From: Hwangdonia seohaensis
GTDB lineage: Bacteria; Bacteroidota; Bacteroidia; Flavobacteriales; Flavobacteriaceae
Assembly: GCF_031932625.1 (NCBI RefSeq)
Contig: NZ_JAVSCK010000001.1
Coordinates: 1,054,001-1,118,000 of the forward strand
Direction: 5' to 3'
Length of the DNA: 64,000 nt
Part shown: one piece after another, positions 34,618-43,444 of the stretch
Layout of the letters: each line of letters begins with the position of its first letter
Position numbering within the stretch: position 1 is the first letter of the stretch
The notes under the pieces: generated by a model
Told to the model about the DNA's origin: nothing
The model's input: the letters and a program-made list of their open reading frames with translations, nothing else
The model's database searches: none
Made by a program: the position numbers and the translations under genes

Positions 34618-35934
34618 ATGGCAACAAGCACACAGTCTTCAATGCCCACTAAAAAAGGAAAAATCACCGTATATTTCCTAGCGGCTCCCGAAGATGAAGA
34701 ACAAACCAAAGCGGTGAAAAAATACCTCTCACCGGTAGTGAGGAATTCTGAAATTCCCATTGAAATTTTAAGCGATTTCGAGATCCCACCAGGACAGGAT
34801 ATTAACGAATATAAGCTTCAATTATATGATGCCGATATTGTTTTGGCGTTTATAAGTGCCGATTTTATTAACGATGATCAAACTTATATTCGCACCCAAA
34901 AAGTTATTGAAAGATATAATAACGATGAAACAATTATGCTGCCCATTTTGGTAAGGAATTGTATGTGGAAATCTACGCCATTTGTAAACTTACCACTATT
35001 GCCGAAAAACACGCAACCGCTTAATAACAAACAATTTTGGAACAGTGAAGATGATGCCTTAACCTCGGTGGTTAACGATATTTACGAATCCATAAATGAA
35101 TTCAGTTATAATAATGTTGATTCTGTTGAAGATGACGTTGTAGAGGAAGCATCGAAAGCTGATATTTCGGAATTGCTTTCCGAAATGGAAATTACCGAAC
35201 CAACCGCGGACCCCACGCCAGCATCTTCATTGGCAGATTCTGAAATTGACGTTCCGGATAGTACAGAAGCATTAGCAGACCAAGTTGAAGAAGTTGTTGA
35301 GGCTAAACAAACCAAAGCACCAATAGTTGAAGAGGAACCGATAATTGAAAAGAAACCGATAGTTGAAAAAGAAGCTAAAAAAGAAACCGTAAAACCCAGA
35401 GAAAGAAAGAAAATTGCAAATGTTGACATGCAGGTTGACTGGCGTAAAAAGTATTACCGCAGGGTATTATGGAAACGGGCTTTGGCTTTTTTCCTTGATC
35501 AAATATTAACTACAGTACCGCTTTTTTTCATTGGATCAATTTTAGGTGGAGTAGGCTGGTCGGCATTTGCCTCCGAAGAAGTTATTATGGATGAAACAGC
35601 AGAACTTACCATGAATGATTGGTTCTTTTTCATAATTATTCCTATGTTATTGTATTTTGTCGTTAGCGCAGTCGTTGAGTCCTCTAAGTATAAAGGTACA
35701 TTTGGGAAACTAATAATGAAAATGGAAATTACAGACCGTCAAGGCAACCGAATTGGTTTTTTCAGGGCGTTTTTTAGAAATATACTAAGGTTTTTTATGG
35801 GTTATTTGTATTTGCTTGTTATTCCATTTATAATTCAAATTTTCACATATAGAAAATACAAAAAACTTTTTCACGACCAGATTTCATATACGGTAGTAGG
35901 TGAACGTTTGAAAAAAGAAAAACATGTAAAGTAA
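34618..35934 (+). CDS. Pseudo-TIR / acidic linker / RDD membrane-domain fusion
   Basis: The 438-residue protein has three parts. Residues 13-162 form a TIR-like domain clearly paralogous to the upstream protein (shared V/I-L-R-N-C-x-W and A-D-F-I motifs), but the SYAHEDE opening is changed to F-L-A-A-P-E-D-E-E and the catalytic Glu position is Thr93. Residues 163-265 are an acidic, Glu/Asp/Ala/Pro-rich linker with repeated P-I-V-E / K-K-P-I-V-E-K units. Residues 270-438 form an RDD domain (R-A-L-A-F-F-L-D-Q, G-T-F-G-K, F-F-R-A-F-F-R-N) with three hydrophobic segments. It is probably a membrane anchor or partner for the TIR protein. I know of no characterised protein with this domain order. 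Confidence 0.85.
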   Translation: MATSTQSSMPTKKGKITVYFLAAPEDEEQTKAVKKYLSPVVRNSEIPIEILSDFEIPPGQDINEYKLQLYDADIVLAFISADFINDDQTYIRTQKVIERYNNDETIMLPILVRNCMWKSTPFVNLPLLPKNTQPLNNKQFWNSEDDALTSVVNDIYESINEFSYNNVDSVEDDVVEEASKADISELLSEMEITEPTADPTPASSLADSEIDVPDSTEALADQVEEVVEAKQTKAPIVEEEPIIEKKPIVEKEAKKETVKPRERKKIANVDMQVDWRKKYYRRVLWKRALAFFLDQILTTVPLFFIGSILGGVGWSAFASEEVIMDETAELTMNDWFFFIIIPMLLYFVVSAVVESSKYKGTFGKLIMKMEITDRQGNRIGFFRAFFRNILRFFMGYLYLLVIPFIIQIFTYRKYKKLFHDQISYTVVGERLKKEKHVK

Positions 35935-36069
35935 TCTCATTAGAATTCAAAAAGAATTTAAAACAGAAATCTTTAAATTATTTGTCTGTTTCGTCTAAAA
36001 ATGAACAGCAGTGATTTAAAGGTTTTTGCTTCTTAAGTACAATTGGCGGTGTATTTTTGCGAAATAAGC

Positions 36070-38916
36070 TTAATGCGCCTCCAGCCAATTTTCGCCTACA
36101 TCCATCTCCACGTCCAACGGTACATCCATTACAAAAGCCTGTTCCATTTCGGTTTTAATCAAGGTTTTCATGGCTTCAAGCTCGGGTTTATAAACATCAA
36201 AAACCAATTCGTCATGGACTTGCAGTAACATTTTGGTTTTGTAATCGCCTTCTTGTAATTTGTTATAAATATTAATCATGGCGATTTTAATAATGTCGGC
36301 GGCACTTCCTTGAATAGGCGCATTTACGGCATTTCGTTCGGCAGCGCCACGAACCACCGCATTTCTGGAATTAATATCTTTTAAATAACGGCGACGTCCC
36401 AAAACGGTTTGCACATAGCCGTTATCGCGGGCAAAATCGATTTGTTCGTGAACATAACTTCGCAGTTTCGGATAGGTGGCATAATAGGTGTCAATCAATG
36501 CTTTGGATTCGCTTCGCGATAAATCGGTTTGATTGCTCAGTCCAAAAGCTGAAACGCCATAAATAATACCAAAGTTTACGGTTTTGGCGTTGCTTCGTTG
36601 CTCGCGGGTAACTTCGCCCAAAGGCACACCAAATACCTTTGAAGCTGTTGAAGCATGAATATCTTCACCGTTTTTAAAGGCTTCAATCATGTTTTCTTCT
36701 TTGCTCAAAGCCGCAATAATGCGCAGTTCTATTTGAGAATAATCGGCAGCTAGCAAGGTGTAATTTTCATCACGGGGAATAAACGCTTTTCGTACCTGTC
36801 GCCCACGTTCGGTTCTAATTGGAATGTTCTGTAAATTCGGATTATTACTACTCAAACGCCCGGTTGCTGCAACGGTTTGCATATAATCGGTGTGCACCCT
36901 TCCCGTTAATTCTTCAACCTGAAGCGGTAAGGCATCCACATAGGTGCTTTTTAATTTTGCCAATCCACGATACTCTAAAATATCCCGAATAATGTCGTGG
37001 TCTTTGGCGAGATAAGATAAAATATCTTCACCCGTTGCATATTGTCCCGTTTTGGTTTTTTTGGGTTTGTCAACCAACTTTAGTTTTTCAAATAAAATAA
37101 CACCCAATTGTTTGGGCGATGCAATGTTAAATTCCTCGCCCGCTTCGGTATAAATTTTCGTTTCTAAATCCTTTATATCCGTATTTAACTGCTCCGATAG
37201 CGAATGTAAAAAGTCTTTATCCAAATTAATGCCTTCCAATTCCATGGCCGCCAAAACGCGCAGTAGCGGAATTTCAATCTCGTCAAACAGCTTTTGTGTG
37301 TTGGCCTCACCCAATTCTTTTTCAAAATGTTCTTTTAATTGCAAGGTAATATCGGCATCTTCAACGGCGTATTCGGTTTGTTTTTCCAGCGGCACCTCGC
37401 GCATCGACAGTTGGTTTTTGCCTTTTTTCCCAATCAGTTCGGTTATCGAAATTGGCGTATAATTCAAATAGGTTTCGGCAAGCACGTCCATATTGTGCCG
37501 CATATCCGGGTTAATCAGGTAATGCGCCAACATGGTATCAAACAATTTGCCTTTTACGCTAACATTGTATTTTGCTAAAACCTTAATGTCGTATTTTAAA
37601 TTCTGACCGATTTTTTCAATCGCTTCACTTTCAAAAAACGGCCGTAATTCTTCAATCAATGCTTGCGCTTCATCCTTGTTTTCGGGAAACGGCATGTAAA
37701 AACCTTTGCCCACTTCCCACGAAAATGCAATGCCCACCAATTCTGCCGTCAACGGGTTTAACCCTGTGGTTTCGGTATCAAAACACACCGAAGTTTGGTT
37801 CATTAAATTTTTAACAAACAATTTGGTGGCCATTCCCAAGGCGACACTTTGGTAAAAATGCGACGATGTTTCCGAGGTTTTTCTGGTGTTGCTTGTTGGC
37901 GCTTCCGCGGAATTGTCTTCTGCTCCAAATAGAGAAAATTGACCAGCTCCAGCAGATTTAACTTCCTTTGGTGTGGCTTTTGTTTCCGTTTTATCTGAAG
38001 GTTTTTCGGGTGAAGATTGAGCAGTTTCCGTTTCGGTTGAAAACGTTTTTAAAAAATTATCGGTCAATCTCCTAAACTCCAATTCCTGAAAGATGTCTTT
38101 AACCTTTTCAATATCGGGATGGTCCAGTTCAAAATCTTTGGCATTAAACGTTACCGGAACATCCAACATAATGGTCGCCAATTGTTTGGAGAGCAATCCC
38201 AGTTCGCCGTTAGCCTCCACTTTTTCTTTCATTTTGCCCTTAAGCTTATCGGTATTGGCCAATAAACCTTCCATACTGCCAAATTCCTTAATGAATTTTT
38301 TGGCCGTTTTTTCACCAACGCCCGGTAATCCGGGAATATTGTCGCTGGAATCGCCCATCATTCCCAAAAAATCAATCACTTGCATAGGGTCGGTTACTTC
38401 AAATTTTTTCTGCACTTCGGGGATGCCCCAAGTTTCGTAACCACCACCAAAAACGGGACGGTACATAAAAATATTTTCGGTTACCAATTGCGCAAAATCT
38501 TTGTCGGGCGTTACCATAAAGGTTTGGTAGCCTTCTTTTTCCGCTTGGCGGGACAGGGTGCCAATTACATCATCGGCTTCATAACCTTCCTTAACCATAA
38601 TGGGAATGTGCATGGCTTTTAAGATCTCATAAATGTACGGAACTGCTGTTTTTATACCTTCGGGCGTTTCATCCCTGTTGGCTTTGTAGGCTTCAAACAT
38701 TTCTACACGGTCTGCGCTACCGCCTTTATCAAAACAAACGGCTAAATGGTCGGGGCGTTCGCGTTTAATTACATCCAAAAGGGAGTTCATAAAACCCATA
38801 ATGGCCGAAGTGTCTTCGCCTTTGGAATTAATTCGGGGGTTTTTTATAAAGGCATAATACCCGCGAAAAATTAAGGCATAGGCATCAACTAGAAAAAGGC
38901 GTTTTTGTTCAGACAT
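36070..38916 (-). CDS. polA: DNA polymerase I
   Basis: The 948 residues comprise an N-terminal 5'-3' exonuclease domain (F-L-V-D-A-Y-A-L-I-F-R-G, D-D-V-I-G-T-L, G-D-S-S-D-N-I-P-G-L-P-G-V-G), a variable Ser/Pro/Glu-rich linker (about 290-345), a 3'-5' exonuclease domain with F-D-T-E-T-T-G intact near residue 378, and family A polymerase motifs A (A-A-D-Y-S-Q-I-E-L-R), B (R-S-N-A-K-T-V-N-F-G-I-I-Y-G) and C (V-H-D-E-L-V-F). The proofreading Asp and Glu are both present. It is monocistronic. Confidence 0.98.
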   Translation of the reverse strand: MSEQKRLFLVDAYALIFRGYYAFIKNPRINSKGEDTSAIMGFMNSLLDVIKRERPDHLAVCFDKGGSADRVEMFEAYKANRDETPEGIKTAVPYIYEILKAMHIPIMVKEGYEADDVIGTLSRQAEKEGYQTFMVTPDKDFAQLVTENIFMYRPVFGGGYETWGIPEVQKKFEVTDPMQVIDFLGMMGDSSDNIPGLPGVGEKTAKKFIKEFGSMEGLLANTDKLKGKMKEKVEANGELGLLSKQLATIMLDVPVTFNAKDFELDHPDIEKVKDIFQELEFRRLTDNFLKTFSTETETAQSSPEKPSDKTETKATPKEVKSAGAGQFSLFGAEDNSAEAPTSNTRKTSETSSHFYQSVALGMATKLFVKNLMNQTSVCFDTETTGLNPLTAELVGIAFSWEVGKGFYMPFPENKDEAQALIEELRPFFESEAIEKIGQNLKYDIKVLAKYNVSVKGKLFDTMLAHYLINPDMRHNMDVLAETYLNYTPISITELIGKKGKNQLSMREVPLEKQTEYAVEDADITLQLKEHFEKELGEANTQKLFDEIEIPLLRVLAAMELEGINLDKDFLHSLSEQLNTDIKDLETKIYTEAGEEFNIASPKQLGVILFEKLKLVDKPKKTKTGQYATGEDILSYLAKDHDIIRDILEYRGLAKLKSTYVDALPLQVEELTGRVHTDYMQTVAATGRLSSNNPNLQNIPIRTERGRQVRKAFIPRDENYTLLAADYSQIELRIIAALSKEENMIEAFKNGEDIHASTASKVFGVPLGEVTREQRSNAKTVNFGIIYGVSAFGLSNQTDLSRSESKALIDTYYATYPKLRSYVHEQIDFARDNGYVQTVLGRRRYLKDINSRNAVVRGAAERNAVNAPIQGSAADIIKIAMINIYNKLQEGDYKTKMLLQVHDELVFDVYKPELEAMKTLIKTEMEQAFVMDVPLDVEMDVGENWLEAH

Positions 38917-38990
38917 TTTGTTTGTTTTGAAAGAAAACCAAAACTACGAAAAGTTGTAGTTTAATTTGAAATAAATAAAATATTTGCGAA

Positions 38991-39998
38991 TTATTCTTTA
39001 TCCTTCAAATAATAATCCGATTGGTAATTTTCGTTTTTTCCATCTTGATATTTCGTCATGCTAAACCATTCGTGAATGGAATACGATCCCGTTTCTCCTT
39101 GTTTATTAACGGCAATATAACCCACTTGAAAGTTTTTGTAATTACTGTTTGGTTTGCTCACAATTCTACCAATAGCTTCTTCGCAAGCTTCTTGTGGCGA
39201 TTTGCCTTGGCGCATTAATTCTACCACTAAAAAGCTGCCAACGGTTTTTACAACCTCTTCGCCCAAACCAGTGGCAACCGCGCCACCAACTTCGTTATCC
39301 ACAAATAAACCGGAGCCAATTATTGGAGAATCGCCCACACGACCAGCCATTTTATAAGCGAGTCCGCTTGTGGTGCACGCCCCGGAAATATCGCCATTTT
39401 TATCGATAGCGAGCATGCCAATGGTATCGTGGTTTTCAATATTTATAATCGGTTTGTATTCTTTTTCAACAAGCCATTCTTCCCATTCTTTCTTTGAGGC
39501 ATCCGTTAAAAGATTTTCGCGTTTCATGCCACTTTCAACAGCAAATTGTTCGGCGCCTTTTCCGGCAAGCATCACATGTGGTGTGTCTTCCATAACTTTT
39601 CTTGCCACGGTAATAGCGTGGGTGATATTTTGCATATACACCACGGCACCGCAGTCTCCTTTTTTATTCATTATACACGCATCAAGGGTTACATTCCCAT
39701 CTCGATCGGGCCTCCCGCCTTTACCTACGGATTGGTTTTTTTCATCGGCTTCTTCAACCATAACACCTTGCTCCAAAGCATCCAAAACCGAACCTCCTTG
39801 TTGTAAGACGTCCCAAGCTTTTGCGGTGGCGTTCGGTACATTCCAGGTGGCAATTACTAAGGGTAACGATGCTTTTGCGTTTGTTGCGGCCGCTTTGTTT
39901 TCTTCTTTTTTATTTTCGGCGCAAGCTATAATAGAGCTTCCAACGGCAACGCCAACACCACTTAAAGAGGCGTTTTTAATAAAGTTTCTTCTTTTCAT
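38991..39998 (-). CDS. Glycosylasparaginase (N4-GlcNAc-asparaginase), Ntn hydrolase
   Basis: Cleaves the GlcNAc-Asn bond of N-linked glycans. The start is set at the ATG at 39998 (MKRRNFIKNASLSG), giving 335 residues; the in-frame ATG at 40043 would bury the signal. The N-terminus has a twin arginine and a S-S-I-I-A-C lipobox-like cleavage site, so export by Tat is likely. Autocleavage should occur before the catalytic Thr in N-H-D-T-I-G-M. K-G-G-R-P-D-R-D-G and G-R-V-G-D-S-P-I-I-G-S-G are family signatures. It may release asparagine, linking it to ansA functionally. Confidence 0.93.
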   Translation of the reverse strand: MKRRNFIKNASLSGVGVAVGSSIIACAENKKEENKAAATNAKASLPLVIATWNVPNATAKAWDVLQQGGSVLDALEQGVMVEEADEKNQSVGKGGRPDRDGNVTLDACIMNKKGDCGAVVYMQNITHAITVARKVMEDTPHVMLAGKGAEQFAVESGMKRENLLTDASKKEWEEWLVEKEYKPIINIENHDTIGMLAIDKNGDISGACTTSGLAYKMAGRVGDSPIIGSGLFVDNEVGGAVATGLGEEVVKTVGSFLVVELMRQGKSPQEACEEAIGRIVSKPNSNYKNFQVGYIAVNKQGETGSYSIHEWFSMTKYQDGKNENYQSDYYLKDKE

Positions 39999-40195
39999 AT
40001 TTTTGTTTTTTTCAATGATCATATGTAGCTTCCATATAACCATTAATTTGGGTATTGAATTCTAGTTATGGAAGTTCCATCTAAGTTTTATATTTTTTCA
40101 TTTCCAAAATCCCAATGATTGTCGCACGGAAATCATATTTAGTTTAAAAGCATTTGCTAAATTATACTTAATTTTGGCTTCTAAGATACTAAAAA

Positions 40196-40918
40196 ATGCT
40201 ACTAGAAATTTGTGCCAATTCATATCGTTCTGCAATTCATGCCGAAAATGCAGGGGCAAATCGTATTGAGTTGTGTTCTGAACTTGCCATTGGCGGGATA
40301 ACACCAAGTTTTGGGCTGATTAAAAAAGTAACAGAAACCCTTAAAATTCCCGTGTTTGTTCTAATACGTCCAAGAAGCGGAAACTTTACCTATTCAGATG
40401 ATGAGTTCGAAATTATGAAAAGCGATATTCTACAATGTAAAGCGCTGGGTTGTAGCGGCATTGTTTCTGGGGTTTTAAATAAAAACAATACCATTGACGT
40501 TGTACGAACCAAAATTTTAATGGACCTCGCAAAACCATTGCCCTTTACGTTCCACCGTGCGTTTGATTGGGTTGAAAATCCTTTGGAAGCCTTAGGGCAA
40601 CTTGCGGATTTGGGTGTTGATAGGGTGCTTACTTCGGGACAGGAAACCGCTGCTAATAAAGGCTTGGAACTGCTTAAACAGCTAAAGGAAAAGGCCGAAA
40701 ATAAAATTGGAATACTTCCAGGGGGCGGTATCAATGCTGAAAATGCCCTATTGTTTAAAGAGGCCGGTTTTAACGAAATCCATTGCTCTGCAACAACAAT
40801 AAAACAAGTTATTGAAACACCTAAAATTTCTATGCACAGTGCTTCTTTTTTTGACGAACGTACTATTTCATTTTCAGACGAAACCCGCATCGCCAATATT
40901 ATTATAGCCATTTCATAG
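40196..40918 (+). CDS. cutC: CutC-family TIM-barrel protein
   Basis: A 240-residue protein that matches CutC throughout: L-E-I-C-A-N-S-Y-R-S-A at the start, A-G-A-N-R-I-E-L-C-S-E-L near residue 19, V-L-I-R-P-R-S-G-N-F near 56, T-F-H-R-A-F-D-W near 117, and L-P-G-G-G-I-N near 173. The name comes from a copper-tolerance phenotype in E. coli whose link to this gene has been questioned, so a copper role is uncertain. It is monocistronic. Confidence 0.93.
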   Translation: MLLEICANSYRSAIHAENAGANRIELCSELAIGGITPSFGLIKKVTETLKIPVFVLIRPRSGNFTYSDDEFEIMKSDILQCKALGCSGIVSGVLNKNNTIDVVRTKILMDLAKPLPFTFHRAFDWVENPLEALGQLADLGVDRVLTSGQETAANKGLELLKQLKEKAENKIGILPGGGINAENALLFKEAGFNEIHCSATTIKQVIETPKISMHSASFFDERTISFSDETRIANIIIAIS

Positions 40919-41020
40919 TAAGTTACAGCAATTAAACGATGACGTTTCTTAACGTAGCGTTAAATATGTTTTGCAGATAAAGCTGGAATATTTAAATAAG
41001 GTATCTTTGGAAAAAAAGCT

Positions 41021-42250
41021 ATGTCGCGTTGGATTATTTTTATTCTTTTCTACCTGTTTATATCGTTTTATGGTTTTCAAGCCATTAAAACAATAAGCAA
41101 AAGTAATTGGGTGTACATTATTTTTATTGGTATTGCTTTACTGGTTTTAGGCAATTTCATGTTTCAGTTTTTAGCAGCTTCAGATGGGCGCGTTTTAAAT
41201 CCTTCAAAAAGTTATGCCTTTGGGTTTTTACTCGCTTTTATGTCTTTTAACTTAGTTATTATTCCCATTTTATTAGGCGAAGATATTATTAGAGTCGTGT
41301 TGGGTTTGTATGATAAATTGGTTACTACTAAAGAAACTTTCTACATGCCTTCCAGACGAAAATTTATCAGTCAGATTGCTATAGGATTGGCAGCAATTCC
41401 GTTTGCATCGCTTCTTTATGGCATGTACAAAGGCAAATACCGCTTTAGGGTTTTAAGCTATAAATTGTATTTTGAAGATTTGCCAGAAGCCTTTGATGGC
41501 TATAAAATAACCCAAATTAGCGATATTCATTGTGGCAGTTTTGATAACAGAACCAAGATTGAATATGGCGTAGATTTAATTAATGAACAGAAATCGGATG
41601 TGATTATGTTTACAGGGGATTTGGTCAATAACAAAAGCTCTGAAATGGCGGCGTGGAAAGATTTGTTTGGATCGTTAAAGGCTAAGGATGGGATATACTC
41701 GGTATTGGGTAATCATGATTATGGCGATTATGTAAATTGGCCAACATCAGAAGCCAAAGCACAAAATTTTAAGGACTTGATACAAACCCAAAAAGACATG
41801 GGTTTCGATTTGCTTTTAAACGAAAGTAGAACCATTGAAAAAAACGGCCAACGTTTAGCTATTATAGGTGTTGAGAACTGGGGCGCTGGCGGTTTTAAAA
41901 AGGCTGGAGATTTAAAAAAGGCCGCTCAACAGGTTGATAAGGATGATTTTAAAATCTTGATGAGCCACGACCCTTCGCATTGGGAGCAAGAGGTGGTTCA
42001 AGACGATTATCATTACCATTTAACTTTAAGCGGGCATACCCACGGCATGCAATTTGGCATCGAAATACCGGGGTGGTTTAAATGGAGTCCCGTAAAATGG
42101 CGCTATAAACATTGGGCTGGTATTTACAAAGAAAAAGGGCAATACATAAACGTAAACCGCGGCTTTGGCTATTTAGGCTATCCAGGGCGTGTTGGTATTT
42201 GGCCGGAAATAACGGTTATCGAACTTAAAAAGGGCGTAAAAGATGCATAA
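41021..42250 (+). CDS. Membrane-anchored calcineurin-like metallophosphoesterase
   Basis: A 409-residue protein: four N-terminal hydrophobic segments (about residues 1-22, 28-52, 65-92 and 112-130), then a cytoplasmic or periplasmic metallophosphoesterase domain with the dimetal motifs I-S-D-I-H-C-G near 166, F-T-G-D-L-V-N near 198, G-N-H-D near 231, and the S-G-H-T-H-G segment near 339. This matches the YkuE/YaeI-like group, which acts on phosphorylated lipid headgroups or nucleotides. The substrate cannot be read from the sequence. Confidence 0.9.
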   Translation: MSRWIIFILFYLFISFYGFQAIKTISKSNWVYIIFIGIALLVLGNFMFQFLAASDGRVLNPSKSYAFGFLLAFMSFNLVIIPILLGEDIIRVVLGLYDKLVTTKETFYMPSRRKFISQIAIGLAAIPFASLLYGMYKGKYRFRVLSYKLYFEDLPEAFDGYKITQISDIHCGSFDNRTKIEYGVDLINEQKSDVIMFTGDLVNNKSSEMAAWKDLFGSLKAKDGIYSVLGNHDYGDYVNWPTSEAKAQNFKDLIQTQKDMGFDLLLNESRTIEKNGQRLAIIGVENWGAGGFKKAGDLKKAAQQVDKDDFKILMSHDPSHWEQEVVQDDYHYHLTLSGHTHGMQFGIEIPGWFKWSPVKWRYKHWAGIYKEKGQYINVNRGFGYLGYPGRVGIWPEITVIELKKGVKDA

Positions 42251-42391
42251 ATACTAACTAATGTTGTAGTTGCAACAATTTTTTTTATATTTATAATTAA
42301 GTATCAACAACTTAGTTTATGGCGTTGATTTCAAACTAAAATAAAAAATTGTAGGTTTGTAATGCTTTGTATTGATTTAAAACATTAAGAT

Positions 42392-42688
42392 ATGTCAAAA
42401 TTCGGGGAACTTATCGATGTGGATATTCCTGTTCTGTTAGACTTTTTTACAGAATGGAACGAACAATCAACGGCCATGCATCCCGTACTTCGAGACGTTG
42501 CTGCAGCATTAGGTGATAAGGCAAAAGTGATTAAAATTGATGTTGAAAAAAACGAAGAACTTGCCGAAGCTTTACGTGTAAAAGGCTTGCCCACATTAAT
42601 TATTTATAAAGATGGCGAAATGAAATGGCGCCAAAGCGGAGAGCAAGATGCCAATACACTTATTGGAATTATTCAGCAATATTTTTAA
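42392..42688 (+). CDS. Thioredoxin-fold protein without redox cysteines
   Basis: A 98-residue thioredoxin fold. The place of W-C-G-P-C is taken by W-N-E-Q-S at residues 22-26, so there is no dithiol, while the cis-Pro loop (G-L-P-T-L near 65-69) and the overall pattern are kept. There is no Cys anywhere in the protein, so it cannot act as an oxidoreductase and is probably a chaperone-like or protein-binding thioredoxin. Its stop codon runs into the 8-bp tandem repeat shared with the convergent deacetylase gene. Confidence 0.88.
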   Translation: MSKFGELIDVDIPVLLDFFTEWNEQSTAMHPVLRDVAAALGDKAKVIKIDVEKNEELAEALRVKGLPTLIIYKDGEMKWRQSGEQDANTLIGIIQQYF

Positions 42689-42742
42689 GCTTCTAAGCTT
42701 CTAAGCTTCTAAGCTTCTAAGCTTCTAAGCTTTTAAGCTTTT
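42687..42742. repeat. 8-bp tandem repeat AAGCTTCT, seven units
   Basis: Five perfect AAGCTTCT units and two AAGCTTTT variants in head-to-tail order fill the space between two convergent genes. The first unit supplies the last two bases of the thioredoxin stop, and the last units encode the C-terminal L-K-A and stop of the deacetylase. Confidence 0.95.
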
Positions 42743-43429
42743 AAAGCTATATCCTTTTTCGTTAAAATATTCCAAAACTTTTGGTAAAGCATATTGCATG
42801 TTTTTTGAAGCTTTCACACTATCGTGAAACACAATGATGCTTCCGTTTGTGCTTTTTGAAATCACATTATTTAAGCAACCCTCGGGCGTAACGTTTTTAT
42901 CCCAATCAAAAGACAGCACATCCCACATGATTATTTTGTAACCTAACCCGATGAGTTGTTTGCCCTGTTTTGGTTTGATTTGTCCGTAAGGCGGTCTAAA
43001 TAGTTCAGAGTTTAGGGTTTTAAGTTCAGGGTTTTGAGTTTCAAGTTCCGCACTTCCAATGCGCTCAGTGTTACAAACTTTAATTTGAGAATTTATAACT
43101 TTTTCTGCTTCTGAAACATTTTCTAAATAATCTTTGGTTTTGGTTTTCCAACCTTTAATGTGATTGTGTGTATGATTGCCAATGGCATGACCATCATTTA
43201 TAATATGCTGAAAAATCTCCGGATGCTTTTCAATATTATGGCCAATGCAAAAAAAAGTGGCTTTGGCGTTGTATTGTTTTAAAACATCCAAAGTCCAATT
43301 GGTGATGTCGGGCGTTGGCCCATCATCAAAAGTTAAATAGATGGTTTTGCCAGCGGTTGGGATGTTCCAAATATAATTTGGAAACATCCGCTTTACCAAC
43401 ATAGGTGTTTTTACAGGTGTTAAGGTCAT
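42725..43429 (-). CDS. Polysaccharide deacetylase (NodB domain) with a repeat-derived insertion
   Basis: A 234-residue carbohydrate esterase family 4 enzyme. Catalytic motifs are T-F-D-D-G-P near residue 33, H-T-H-N-H near 86, and R-P-P-Y-G near 142. There is no signal peptide, although related enzymes act on peptidoglycan or chitin. Between N and L-F-R-P-P-Y-G lies an extra segment of about 22 residues (G-S-A-E-L-E-T-Q-N-P-E-L-K-T-L-N-S-E) whose DNA (43004-43071) looks like a dispersed intergenic repeat. The C-terminus is encoded by the 8-bp repeat array. Confidence 0.9.
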   Translation of the reverse strand: MTLTPVKTPMLVKRMFPNYIWNIPTAGKTIYLTFDDGPTPDITNWTLDVLKQYNAKATFFCIGHNIEKHPEIFQHIINDGHAIGNHTHNHIKGWKTKTKDYLENVSEAEKVINSQIKVCNTERIGSAELETQNPELKTLNSELFRPPYGQIKPKQGKQLIGLGYKIIMWDVLSFDWDKNVTPEGCLNNVISKSTNGSIIVFHDSVKASKNMQYALPKVLEYFNEKGYSFKSLKA

Positions 43430-43444
43430 GCCTTAAATCTGAAA

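Noticed and set aside
39370..40065. A 231-codon open frame on the plus strand
   Set aside because: It is antisense to the glycosylasparaginase gene, which has full catalytic motifs and a signal peptide.
42687..42742. CRISPR array
   Set aside because: Units are 8 bp in direct contact with no spacers, and no cas gene is in the window.
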